A stretch of DNA of 64,000 nt from positions 5,879 through 69,878 of the forward strand of contig DASZOL010000112.1 of the NCBI GenBank assembly GCA_035550795.1, given 5' to 3'. The notes beneath the pieces were generated by a model. It was given only the letters and a program-made list of their open reading frames with translations. It was not told the DNA's origin and did not search any database. This DNA is from DASRDR01 sp035550795. Its GTDB lineage: Bacteria > Methylomirabilota > Methylomirabilia > Rokubacteriales > DASRDR01. A program made the translations under genes and the position numbers. Positions 41,581-49,729 of the stretch are shown piece by piece (within the stretch, counting starts at the first letter, position 1; each line of letters starts with the position of its first letter).

Positions 41581-43191
41581 ATGGCACGGAGTACGTCACG
41601 CTCGCATCACGGAATTGACCGGCGCACGTTCCTGGGCGGGAGCCTGGCGCTCGGAGGCGGACTCGCGGGCCTCGATCTCTCCAGGGCCCGGTTGGTCTCG
41701 GCCCAGGCCGCGGGCACGCCCAAGCGGGGCGGCACGCTCGTCGCAGCGGCCGAGATCGACCCCATCGGTCTCGACCCCCACAACAGCTCGAATTTCTCCT
41801 CGTGTCAGGCGTACGATCACTTCTACGAGAGCCTCACGACGTACGACGAAAAGACCAACATCCAGCCCTGCCTTGCCACGAGCTGGGAGATCACGAACGG
41901 CGGGAAGACCTACACCTTCAAGCTCCGGCCGAACGTGAAGTTCCACAACGGGCAGACGATGACCGCCGACGACGTGAAGTACAGCATCGAGCGGGTTCTC
42001 GATCCGAAGACGGCGTCGCCGTGGATCTCCTGGCTGAAGGCGATCAAGGAGATCAAGGTCATCGATCCCTTGACCGTCCAGATGAACCTCGACGCGCCCT
42101 ATCCGCTCCTCGGCTCGTTCGCCGGAATCCGGGCGTCGGCGATCATCCCCAAGGGACTGGCCGAGCAGGAGAACCTCAAGATCAAGGGGATCGGCACGGG
42201 GCCGTTCAAGCTCGTCGAGTACGTGCCCCAGGACCGGATCGTCTACGCGCGGAACCCCGACTACTGGGACAAGTCGCTCCCGTACCTCGACGGGATGGTC
42301 TTCAAGGTCCTGACGGAGGAGAACGCCCGGATCGCCGCCCTGCGCGCCGGCCAGATCCAGTACGCGTTCTTCTCCGGCCAGGGTGCGGCTCAGCTCGAAG
42401 GCGCTCCCGGGATCTCCGTCAGCAAGAGCCCCACCGCCTGGGTCGTCGTCCACTACATCAACAAGCGGAACAAGCCCCTCAGCGACGCGCGCGTCCGACG
42501 CGCCTTGCGGATGGCCGTCGACACGAACGAGGTGATCCAGAAGGCCGCGTTCGGCGCCGCCGTGCCCTCGGGTCCCGTGCCCACGGGCTACGGCGACTGG
42601 TACATCGACCCGAAGACTCTGCCCTACGTGAAGGCGGATGTCGAGGGCGCCAAGAAGCTCCTGGCCGAGGCCGGGTATCCGAACGGCGGCTTCAAGATCG
42701 AGATCAAGTGCTCTCCCCAGTACCCGGAGTTCGTGGCGACCACGCTGGTGATCCAGGAGTCGCTCAAGAAGCTCAACGTCGACGTCACCGTGACCCAGAT
42801 GGAGTGGGGCGCGTTCGTGGCCGACAACAAGAAGTCCAATGACAGCTGCGGCAAGGAAGGCACCGACATCTACTCGTCCGCCAACACGTTCCGCCCCGAC
42901 CCGGATGGGTACCTCTATCCCTACTTCCACTCGAAGGGGGAGATCAACAAGGGCGGCTGCGACACGCCGGACCCGAAGCTCGACGGCCTGCTGGTCGAGG
43001 CTCGCCAGTCGAGTAACCACGCGGAGCGGAAGCGGCTCTACGAGGAGATCCAGCGCCTGGCAATGCGGGACTCCCTCGACTGGTGGTGGTACGCGAAGTA
43101 CAACATCGAGGCGGTGTCGAGCAAGCTCCAGGGCTACTCCCAGTCGTTCACCGGCCGCCGGCTCTTCCTCAAGAAGGCCTGGCTCGCGTAG
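41581..43191 (+). CDS. Family-5 ABC transporter solute-binding protein (Tat-exported)
   Basis: The 536-residue protein has a twin-arginine signal (IDRRTFLGGSLALGGG) and the mature start KRGGTLVAAAEIDPIGLDPH. The SBP_bac_5 landmarks TFKLRPNVKFHNGQTM, DDVKYSIERVLDP and GTGPFKLVEY are present. AGGAGGG lies just before the ATG. Two permease genes follow after 71 bp, so this is the receptor of a peptide/opine/nickel-type importer. Ligand unknown. Confidence 0.93.
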   Translation: MARSTSRSHHGIDRRTFLGGSLALGGGLAGLDLSRARLVSAQAAGTPKRGGTLVAAAEIDPIGLDPHNSSNFSSCQAYDHFYESLTTYDEKTNIQPCLATSWEITNGGKTYTFKLRPNVKFHNGQTMTADDVKYSIERVLDPKTASPWISWLKAIKEIKVIDPLTVQMNLDAPYPLLGSFAGIRASAIIPKGLAEQENLKIKGIGTGPFKLVEYVPQDRIVYARNPDYWDKSLPYLDGMVFKVLTEENARIAALRAGQIQYAFFSGQGAAQLEGAPGISVSKSPTAWVVVHYINKRNKPLSDARVRRALRMAVDTNEVIQKAAFGAAVPSGPVPTGYGDWYIDPKTLPYVKADVEGAKKLLAEAGYPNGGFKIEIKCSPQYPEFVATTLVIQESLKKLNVDVTVTQMEWGAFVADNKKSNDSCGKEGTDIYSSANTFRPDPDGYLYPYFHSKGEINKGGCDTPDPKLDGLLVEARQSSNHAERKRLYEEIQRLAMRDSLDWWWYAKYNIEAVSSKLQGYSQSFTGRRLFLKKAWLA

Positions 43192-43211
43192 GCTACTCAA
43201 CCGGGCGGCGG

Positions 43212-43236
43212 GCCGCGCGTGGCACGGGCGCGCGGC
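43212..43236 (+). promoter_or_regulatory. Stem-loop between receptor and permease genes
   Basis: GCCGCGCG (43212-43219) and CGCGCGGC (43229-43236) form an 8-bp GC stem with a 9-nt loop. Such hairpins between receptor and permease genes are known to protect the upstream message and give more receptor than permease. Confidence 0.45.
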
Positions 43237-43262
43237 TCGCTGCCTGACACTCCCGCCCGCGG

Positions 43263-44210
43263 ATGCGCTATCTCGCCCGCCGTGCCGTCTGGACCATCCT
43301 CGCTGTGTTTGGCGTCTCGGTCCTGATCTTCCTGCTGGTCCGTCTCCTCCCGGGCGACATCGTCGACATCATCGCGGGGACGGAGGGCCAGCTCAGCCGC
43401 CAGCAGCGCGTGGCCGTGCTCCGGGAGTTCGGTCTCGACCAGCCGCTGCCCGTCCAGTACTTCCGGTGGATCGGGAACATGCTCCAGGGGAACTTCGGCT
43501 GGTCCTTCCGCACCGGCCAGCCGGTCGCCACGCTGATCGCCTCACGGTTGCCGATCACCATCGAGCTCGCCCTCCTCGCGGTTCTGAGCGTCGCCTTCGT
43601 GGGGATCCCGTTCGGCGTGGCCGCCAGCGTCTCGAGGAGCGTTCGCGTGCGAACGCTGGTGCAGATCATCGGGGTCCTTGGGCTGTCCCTGCCGAACTTC
43701 TGGATCGCCATCCTGCTCATCATCGGCGCGTCCTCGCTCTTCGGCTGGCTGCCGGCCATCATCTACGTACCCCCGTGGGCGGACCCGTGGGTGAATCTCC
43801 AGCAGATGTTCCTGCCGGTGCTCTCGCTGGGGCTCGGACTCTCGGCAGTCGTCGTGCGCATGACCCGGTCGTCGATGCTCGAGGTGCTCGGGCAGGACTT
43901 CATCCGGGTCGCCCGCGCGAAAGGGCTGTCCACGCGAGCGGTCCTCCTGCGCCACGCGCTGCGGAACGCCCTGATCCCGATCGTGACAGTCCTCGGCCTG
44001 CAGACGGGATTCCTCCTGGGGGGCGTGGTGATCACCGAGCAGATCTTCGGCCTCCCCGGACTCGGGTGGACCCTCCTCAACGGGGTCTACCAGCGCGACT
44101 ATCCGGTGGTGCAGGGGACCGTGATGGTGTTCGCGGTCACCTTTGTCCTCGTGAACCTGCTCGTCGACCTCCTCTACACGTACCTCGATCCGCGCATCCG
44201 GTATGAGTGA
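43263..44210 (+). CDS. Peptide-type ABC transporter permease (DppB-like)
   Basis: The 315-residue protein has about six helices. The opening RYLARRAVWTILAVFGVSVLIF and the large second loop (RQQRVAVLREFGLDQPLPVQY) are DppB-type. The EAA loop is ARAKGLSTRAVLLRHALRNAL. It overlaps the next permease by 8 bp. Works as a heterodimer with it. Confidence 0.93.
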   Translation: MRYLARRAVWTILAVFGVSVLIFLLVRLLPGDIVDIIAGTEGQLSRQQRVAVLREFGLDQPLPVQYFRWIGNMLQGNFGWSFRTGQPVATLIASRLPITIELALLAVLSVAFVGIPFGVAASVSRSVRVRTLVQIIGVLGLSLPNFWIAILLIIGASSLFGWLPAIIYVPPWADPWVNLQQMFLPVLSLGLGLSAVVVRMTRSSMLEVLGQDFIRVARAKGLSTRAVLLRHALRNALIPIVTVLGLQTGFLLGGVVITEQIFGLPGLGWTLLNGVYQRDYPVVQGTVMVFAVTFVLVNLLVDLLYTYLDPRIRYE

Positions 44211-45102
44211 GGCCCGGGCCACCTCGGCCGCCGCGGCGTTGCCGCGCGATCTCGATCCCGCCCGCGTGGAGCGGGCCCGGCTTCTTCGCACCCTCCGCCG
44301 GACGCCCGTCGCGCTCATCGGCGCGGCGCTGGTGGGGCTGGTCGTGCTGGTGGCGCTCTTGGCGCCGGTCATCGCGCCGCATGCGCCGGCCGCTCAGATC
44401 GCCAAGCCGCTCCTGCTGCCCGGAGGCACCCACCTTCTCGGGACCGACGAGTTCGGGCGAGACGAGTTGAGCCGTCTCATGTGGGGGGCGCGAGTATCCC
44501 TCTACGTGGGCGGGCTGGCGGTTCTCATCGCGCTCGGCCTGGGCGCGACGGCTGGCGTCGTGGCCGGGTTCTTCGGGGGCTGGACGGACGACGTGATCAT
44601 GCGGGTGATGGACATCGTGCTGTCACTGCCGGCCCTCGTGCTGGCAATCGCGATCACGAGCGTGCTCGGGCCGACGCTGACCAATGCCATGCTGGCCATC
44701 GGCCTCGTGTACGCGCCGACCTTCGCCCGGGTGGCTCGCGGCCCCACCCTCACCGTCGTGCAGGTGCCGTTCATCGAGGCAGCCCGCTCGATCGGCGCCT
44801 CGAACTGGCGGATCATCGCGCGCCACGTGCTGCCCAACGTCGCGGCGCCCATCCTGGTCCAGATGACCGTGTCGTTCTCGACGGCCATCCTCACCGAGGC
44901 TGCGCTGTCCTTCCTGGGTCTCGGCACCCAGCCGCCGACGGCCTCGTGGGGCCTCATGCTGAGCGCGGCCCGGCAGTACATGCTGATCGACCCGTGGATC
45001 GCCGTGCTGCCCGGCTGCGCCATCGCGGTGACCGTGCTCGGCTTCAACCTCCTCGGCGACGGCCTGCGGGACCTCCTCGACCCGCGCATGCGGACTCTCT
45101 GA
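44203..45102 (+). CDS. Peptide-type ABC transporter permease (DppC-like)
   Basis: The 299-residue protein has LGTDEFGRDELSRLMWGARVSL (cytoplasmic/periplasmic loop typical of DppC) and the EAA loop EAARSIGASNWRIIARHVLPNV, followed by AALSFLGLGTQPP. It is coupled to the DppB-like gene by an ATGAGTGA overlap. No ATPase gene follows. The operon ends against a convergent MFS gene, so ATPases must be encoded elsewhere or shared. Confidence 0.93.
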   Translation: MSEARATSAAAALPRDLDPARVERARLLRTLRRTPVALIGAALVGLVVLVALLAPVIAPHAPAAQIAKPLLLPGGTHLLGTDEFGRDELSRLMWGARVSLYVGGLAVLIALGLGATAGVVAGFFGGWTDDVIMRVMDIVLSLPALVLAIAITSVLGPTLTNAMLAIGLVYAPTFARVARGPTLTVVQVPFIEAARSIGASNWRIIARHVLPNVAAPILVQMTVSFSTAILTEAALSFLGLGTQPPTASWGLMLSAARQYMLIDPWIAVLPGCAIAVTVLGFNLLGDGLRDLLDPRMRTL

Positions 45103-45144
45103 GTCGCGCCGCCCACCGGGGGAGAGCTCGGCGGCTGGCGGCCG

Positions 45145-46422
45145 TCAGGCGGAGGCCTTCGGGGGATCAGGGAGCCGCACCCAGGGGACGAGCAGCCAGC
45201 ACATCGCCGTCGTGACCGCGCTGATGGCGATGAGCCAGTTGAGCCCTACCAGGTCGTAGAGCTGTCCCCCGAGCCACGCCGCTCCCGTCGTGCCGATGTT
45301 GTTGACGGACATCAGCGCGGCGAAGAAGGTCCCCTCTGCGTGGCGGGGGACCGCACGGGCCGCCAGGTCGAGAGTCGCCAGCAGCGCCACCGCCGAGACG
45401 AAGCCGACGAGGACGGTCAGCGCGACCGCCGACGGCCAGCCCATCAGGCCGTAGTAGGCGAGGGTCCCGGCCACGCCGATGCCGACGGCAAGGTTCAGCA
45501 GCGGCCGCGGCGCGACTCCCGTCGCGTAACGCCCGAAGACGAGGGCGCCGAGCATCGCGGCGCCGCTTCCGAGGCTTGCGAGGACGCCGAGCTGGATCTT
45601 GGTGATCCCCAGCGCGTCCACCATGTAGTATTCGAGCGGCACCCCGAACGACGGGCTGAAGTTCCAGAGGAAGATGAACGCCGCCGCGCGCCAGAGCGGC
45701 CCCGAGCGGGCGCCCTCACGGAGGGCGGCGACCGTCTCCTGCACCGTGGATCGGTCGAACCGCGTCGGCGTCTCCTGCACCGCCCAGGCGGAGGCGGCGA
45801 ACGAGAGCGCCGGGAACAGCGCGACCAGGAGAAAGGTCTTGCTGTAGGAGACGTGGGCCGAGAAGTAGCCTCCGGCAACGCCGGCCAGGAGACTCGCCCC
45901 GTAGACCGCCGCCCACTGAACCGACTGGAAGCGTGCCGTGAGGCCGCGCGCCTTGCCCTGCTCGACCATCACCGCGTCGCAGAGGACGTCCGTGAATGCG
46001 AGTCCCATGCCCGTCAGTCCGAGGATCACGAGCGTGAGGCCCCATGGATACGCGGGAAGCAGGCCCAGCACGAGCCAGCCGAGCGCGGCCATCGCAGTCG
46101 TCACGAGGAGGTAGGACCGCCGCCGGTACCCGAGGAGCGGGACGAGGTCCGACGTGAGCCCGTAGAGGGGCTTCACGTTCCAGGCGAATCCGATCAGCGC
46201 GAGGAAGGTGGCCGCCTCGGCGGCGCTGAGCCGCATCTCGTCCTTCAGCAGGAAGAAGATGGGCTGGGTCGCGAGCCCCGCCTTCGGCTCCGAGAGACCC
46301 TGGACGGCGTAGACAGTGGCGAAGAAGACCAGCAGGCGCCGGAGCGGCACCGGCCTCGCCGGGCCGGGGACTGCCGCGGGCGGATCGCCGGCCATGGCAC
46401 CGTCGGGCGCCGTCCGGCTCAC
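45145..46422 (-). CDS. MFS transporter, folate-biopterin transporter (FBT/BT1)-like
   Basis: The 425-residue protein has twelve helices. The blocks VYAVQGLSEPKAGLATQPIFFLLKDEM, broken into AVQGL, QPIFFLLKDE and KPLYGLTSD, and GLAFTDVLCDAVMVEQ resemble the FBT/BT1 family, but related sugar or drug MFS proteins share them in part. GTG at 46420 is used, and an ATG at 46393-46395 is an alternative. It starts 10 bp after the RidA gene on the same strand and is probably co-transcribed. Confidence 0.82.
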   Translation of the reverse strand: MSRTAPDGAMAGDPPAAVPGPARPVPLRRLLVFFATVYAVQGLSEPKAGLATQPIFFLLKDEMRLSAAEAATFLALIGFAWNVKPLYGLTSDLVPLLGYRRRSYLLVTTAMAALGWLVLGLLPAYPWGLTLVILGLTGMGLAFTDVLCDAVMVEQGKARGLTARFQSVQWAAVYGASLLAGVAGGYFSAHVSYSKTFLLVALFPALSFAASAWAVQETPTRFDRSTVQETVAALREGARSGPLWRAAAFIFLWNFSPSFGVPLEYYMVDALGITKIQLGVLASLGSGAAMLGALVFGRYATGVAPRPLLNLAVGIGVAGTLAYYGLMGWPSAVALTVLVGFVSAVALLATLDLAARAVPRHAEGTFFAALMSVNNIGTTGAAWLGGQLYDLVGLNWLIAISAVTTAMCWLLVPWVRLPDPPKASA

Positions 46423-46432
46423 CGCTCGATCG

Positions 46433-46822
46433 CTACGGTCGGACGACGAGGTCGATCTCGACCAGCGCGCCGAGGGCGAGCCCGGTCACGCCGATGCAGG
46501 TCCGACCGGGCAGGCGGCCCGGCGCGAAGTAACTCGCGTAGGCGGCGTTCATCGCCGGATAGTCGGCGAAGTTGACGAGGTAGACGCGCGCGAAGACGAC
46601 CCGTGCCAGGCTGGTGGCCGCTCCCTGCAGGACGGCCTGGAGATTCTGCATGACACGGTGCGTCTGTTCCGTGATCCCGCCGGGGACCAGCTGTCCGGTC
46701 ACGGGGTCTGCGGGAAGCTGCCCCGTGACGAAGAGGAACTCCCCGGCCCGCACCGCGTGACTGTACGGCGCCGTCGGTGGCGGTGGCGGGGCGCCGGCGA
46801 CCATGAGGAACTCCAGGTCCAT
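46433..46822 (-). CDS. RidA family protein (YjgF/YER057c/UK114)
   Basis: The protein has about 129 residues with PYSHAVRAGEFLFVTGQL at the N-terminus and the conserved Arg in GRTCIGV and Glu in ALVEIDLV of the imine/enamine deaminase site. It hydrolyses reactive 2-aminoacrylate or related imines. An inner ATG at 46802-46804 with a GGAG five bases upstream is a reasonable alternative start (123 residues). First gene of a pair with the MFS gene. Confidence 0.9.
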   Translation of the reverse strand: MDLEFLMVAGAPPPPPTAPYSHAVRAGEFLFVTGQLPADPVTGQLVPGGITEQTHRVMQNLQAVLQGAATSLARVVFARVYLVNFADYPAMNAAYASYFAPGRLPGRTCIGVTGLALGALVEIDLVVRP

Positions 46823-46873
46823 GGCGCTTCAGGATGATCCCGCGCGCGAGCGGGTGTCAAGGCGCGCCCGCGC

Positions 46874-46902
46874 TTGACTTCGTGCAGGGCGCAGGCCAGA
46901 GT
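46874..46902 (+). promoter_or_regulatory. Possible promoter for the LLM oxidoreductase gene
   Basis: TTGACT (46874-46879), 17-bp spacer and CAGAGT (46897-46902). The arrangement parallels the TTGACA-17-TAGAGT pair at 35800. A divergent TTGACA on the minus strand (46855-46860) may serve the RidA gene. Confidence 0.35.
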
Positions 46903-46962
46903 CGGGCCCGCGCCCGCAGCCGGGTCGCTCGGCGCGCGGCGGCGCACGCGGGAGGAGTGACG

Positions 46963-47991
46963 ATGCGGCTGGGGCTCGGCCTGGGATACGCGGGGGCGCG
47001 CGTCCACTTCGACGTGCAGGCCGTGCAGGACGCGGAGCGCCTCGGCTATCACTCCGTATGGACAGCGGAGGCCTACGGCTCGGACGCCGTAGTCCCGCTC
47101 GCCTGGGTCGGCGCCTTGACGTACCGCATCCACCTCGGCACCGCCATCATGCAAATGGCGGCCCGCACGCCGGCGATGACGGCCATGACGGCGATGACGC
47201 TGGACGCGCTGTCCGGCGGGCGCGCACTTCTTGGCCTCGGCGTGTCCGGGCCGCAGGTCGTCGAGGGATGGCACGGGCAGCCCTTCGGCAGGCCCCTGGG
47301 CCGGACGCGCGAGTACGTGTCCATCGTGCGCGGCATCCTCGCGCGTCAGCGACCGCTCGAGCATCATGGGGAGCACTACCAGATCCCGTATCGCGGGGCC
47401 GACGCGACCGGCCTCGGGAAGCCGCTCCGGAGCATCGTGCACGCGCGCGCCGACCTGCCGATCTATCTCGCCGCGATCGGACCGAAGAACGTCGCGCTCG
47501 CCGCCGAGATCGCGGACGGCTGGCTGCCCGTGTTCTTCTCGCCCGGCCGCGCCCGCCTCTTCCGGGACGCGCTGGCCGACGGTTTCGACCGGGCGGGAGA
47601 CCCCGGCCGGCGGGAGCGGTTCGACGTGGCCCCCATGGCACCGGTCGTCGTCGGCGCAGATGTCGACGCGTGCCGGGCACGGGTCAAGCCCCGCCTGGCC
47701 CTCTACGTCGGGGGAATGGGGGCGCGCGGGCGGAACTTCTACTTCGACCTCGCCTGCCGGTACGGGTACGAAGAGGCGGCCGTCCGCATCCAGGACCTCT
47801 ACCTGGCCGGGCGGCGCCCGGAGGCGGAGGCGGCGGTGCCGGACGCGCTCGTCGACGAGGTCGCGCTCTGCGGGCCGCGAGAGCGGATCCGGGAGCGCCT
47901 GGCCATCTGGCGCGAGGCGGGCGTCACCACGCTGGTCTGTGCGGCGTCCGAGCCCGAGGCGATGCGCGTGATGGCCGAACTCGTCCTGTAG
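46963..47991 (+). CDS. LLM-class flavin/F420-dependent oxidoreductase
   Basis: The 342-residue protein is a luciferase-like TIM barrel. VQDAERLGYHSVWTAEAYGSD and LGTAIMQMAARTPAMTAM are typical of F420-type members (MER/F420-dependent dehydrogenase group). RALLGLGVSGPQVVEGWHG and LPIYLAAIGPKNVALAAEIADGW complete the pattern, broken here at natural gaps. GGAGGAG precedes the ATG. Cofactor (F420 or FMN) cannot be decided from sequence alone. Substrate unknown. Confidence 0.9.
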   Translation: MRLGLGLGYAGARVHFDVQAVQDAERLGYHSVWTAEAYGSDAVVPLAWVGALTYRIHLGTAIMQMAARTPAMTAMTAMTLDALSGGRALLGLGVSGPQVVEGWHGQPFGRPLGRTREYVSIVRGILARQRPLEHHGEHYQIPYRGADATGLGKPLRSIVHARADLPIYLAAIGPKNVALAAEIADGWLPVFFSPGRARLFRDALADGFDRAGDPGRRERFDVAPMAPVVVGADVDACRARVKPRLALYVGGMGARGRNFYFDLACRYGYEEAAVRIQDLYLAGRRPEAEAAVPDALVDEVALCGPRERIRERLAIWREAGVTTLVCAASEPEAMRVMAELVL

Positions 47992-48057
47992 CGACCCCGG
48001 GCGAGCCCGCCCGACGCCGAGGCGGAGCCGCACCGGGTGGAAGGCCCTCGGGTCGGA

Positions 48058-48468
48058 TCAGAAGAAGCGACGCGCCTCCCTGAAGTCGTGGTCGCCGCGA
48101 ACCTCTCCGTCCAGCGTATCGAGCGACTGCCGGATCGACGGGTTGTCACCCTGAACGGCGATCTGCCCTACGAGGACCTGCGCGCGCTCCCCCCACGCAC
48201 GGGCTTTCGCCGCGTAGCGCCAGGGATCCGGGTGGGTAAGCTTGCTCTGCAGGATCTCGTCACGCAGGCGCTCGGCGCGCTCGCCGAGGGCGGGCCCGGC
48301 CGATGCCGGCGCCGGCCGCGGCGCCGGGACCGCTCGCGGCGCCGGAACGCTCGCCTTGGCCTTGGCGGCGGTCTTCTTCGCCGCCTTGGCGGCGGGTCGC
48401 CGGTCCGCGCTGGACACTGTGCTCGCACCTTTCTTTGTCGCCGAACGCGTCTGACGCTTCTTCGCCAC
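48058..48468 (-). CDS. Small protein with Lys/Ala/Pro-rich basic N-terminal tail
   Basis: The 136-residue protein starts at a GTG with GAGGAGG upstream. Residues 1-60 are a disordered basic tail (AAKAAKKTAAKAKAS type, resembling histone H1 or bacterial HU tails), then Pro/Ala linkers. Residues about 62-136 form a small, probably helical domain (LRDEILQSKLTHPDPWRYAAKA). The family is unknown. The tail suggests nucleic acid or nucleoid binding (inference). It lies 42 bp downstream of the membrane protein gene on the same strand. Confidence 0.65.
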   Translation of the reverse strand: MAKKRQTRSATKKGASTVSSADRRPAAKAAKKTAAKAKASVPAPRAVPAPRPAPASAGPALGERAERLRDEILQSKLTHPDPWRYAAKARAWGERAQVLVGQIAVQGDNPSIRQSLDTLDGEVRGDHDFREARRFF

Positions 48469-48510
48469 GGTCCCGTCGTCCTCCTCGCCTCGCTTCGGTG
48501 GTGTGATCGG

Positions 48511-49362
48511 TCAATTCCCGGGCTTCCGGGTCCTCCCTTCGGGCTCGGGCGGACCGGCCAGGGATCGCACGAGATGATACATCGCAAAGACCTCGAGGGC
48601 GAATGGGGGGAACCCGAGATAGCCGGCAAGAGGCATCTCGAAGAGTCGGACGGAAGGGAAGACGGGAACGCCGACGTAACGCCACTTGGCGAGGGCCCAG
48701 TAGTTCCAGAACTCCCAGAGAATGCCGCAGACGACCCCGGCTGCGAGCCACCGCGAGATGAACTGCCGGTCCCCGGCTCGCCAGGACGCCAGGAAGGAGG
48801 GGCGCCCCGCCAGAGCGTTCAGCGGATCGAGCAGGAACAGGAAGCCGAGCCACACGAAGCCGAAGGTCCACGGCCGCAGGGCGACCGGAAGGAGAGGCGG
48901 CACGACCAGGAACACGCCCCCCACCACCATCGCGAGGCGGAGCCCGAACGAGGGCGGAAGCGGCTCCCGCCGTGTCGCCGGCGTCGGCAGGGGCCCGGCC
49001 CCGAGCAGCGCGGCGGTCTGGAAGATGCCGGGCCAGATCGTCGCGAACGCCCACGCATAGGCCGCGGCGGCCACCCAGGGTGACTCAGGCACTCCGAAGT
49101 AGGTCCAGTTCCGGAGCCGTGCGTTGTAGCCTTCGAAGATCAGCCAGAGCGGGATCGAAACGGTCGCCATGAAGACCGCCTCCCGGGGACGGTCGTGGAG
49201 CAGCGACCGACCGTCGCGCCGGAGGACCCAGGCGTCCACCAGCAGGATGTAGGCGGTCCACATCACGGGGGTGAACCAGCGGGCGAGGGGCGCGATCTGC
49301 CAGGGGAGCAGAGCCTGGTCCACCAGGAGAACGAGCGCGCCGAGCCAACCGTACCAGGCCAT
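48511..49362 (-). CDS. Polytopic membrane protein of unknown function
   Basis: The protein has about 283 residues and roughly eight helices, with Trp-rich motifs such as LRNWTYFGVPESPW and ILWEFWNYWALAKW, each at a membrane edge. The two resemble each other (W-x-Y-x-G-V-P), hinting at an internal repeat. ATG at 49360-49362 lies immediately after AAGGAG, an unusually short spacing. I recognise no family with confidence. Confidence 0.72.
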   Translation of the reverse strand: MAWYGWLGALVLLVDQALLPWQIAPLARWFTPVMWTAYILLVDAWVLRRDGRSLLHDRPREAVFMATVSIPLWLIFEGYNARLRNWTYFGVPESPWVAAAAYAWAFATIWPGIFQTAALLGAGPLPTPATRREPLPPSFGLRLAMVVGGVFLVVPPLLPVALRPWTFGFVWLGFLFLLDPLNALAGRPSFLASWRAGDRQFISRWLAAGVVCGILWEFWNYWALAKWRYVGVPVFPSVRLFEMPLAGYLGFPPFALEVFAMYHLVRSLAGPPEPEGRTRKPGN

Positions 49363-49386
49363 CTCCTTCTCTATATACTTGGAGCC

Positions 49387-49614
49387 GTGGCCGGTCGATG
49401 GACGCAAACGGCGGGGGGCGGGATCCTCACCCGCCTCGTCCGCCGCCTCAACCTTCGCTTTCCGACCCTCTTCACGCTCTTTGCGGTCCTGACCCTGCTC
49501 GACCTCGTCGTGCCGGACCCCTTGCCGCTCGTCGACGAGCTGGGGCTGGCCCTCCTGACGCTCCTGCTCGGACTCTGGCGCGATCGGCGGCGTCCGCCGG
49601 CACCGGGACGCTAG
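49387..49614 (+). CDS. Small DUF6116-like membrane protein
   Basis: The 75-residue protein has two hydrophobic helices around LRFPTLFTLFAVLTLLDLVV and PLPLVDELGLALLTLLLGLW. The LRFPTLF...DLxxPDPLPxVDE pattern matches small proteins annotated DUF6116. GTG start. It is divergent from the membrane protein gene with a 24-bp gap. Confidence 0.7.
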   Translation: MAGRWTQTAGGGILTRLVRRLNLRFPTLFTLFAVLTLLDLVVPDPLPLVDELGLALLTLLLGLWRDRRRPPAPGR

Positions 49615-49664
49615 CGACGCCGTCCGCTCGGTCCGCTGGATTGCGCGTGAGCGCGCGCGAGAGG

Positions 49665-49694
49665 TTGACCTTCCGGGGCGGCTGGGTGGAAAAT
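49665..49694 (+). promoter_or_regulatory. sigma70-like promoter of the pyruvate dehydrogenase operon
   Basis: TTGACC (49665-49670), an 18-bp spacer and GAAAAT (49689-49694) place the start near 49701, about 29 nt before the E1alpha start codon. Confidence 0.5.
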
Positions 49695-49729
49695 GACGGT
49701 GAGACGTCGGATCTCTGGGGGAGGCGTGC

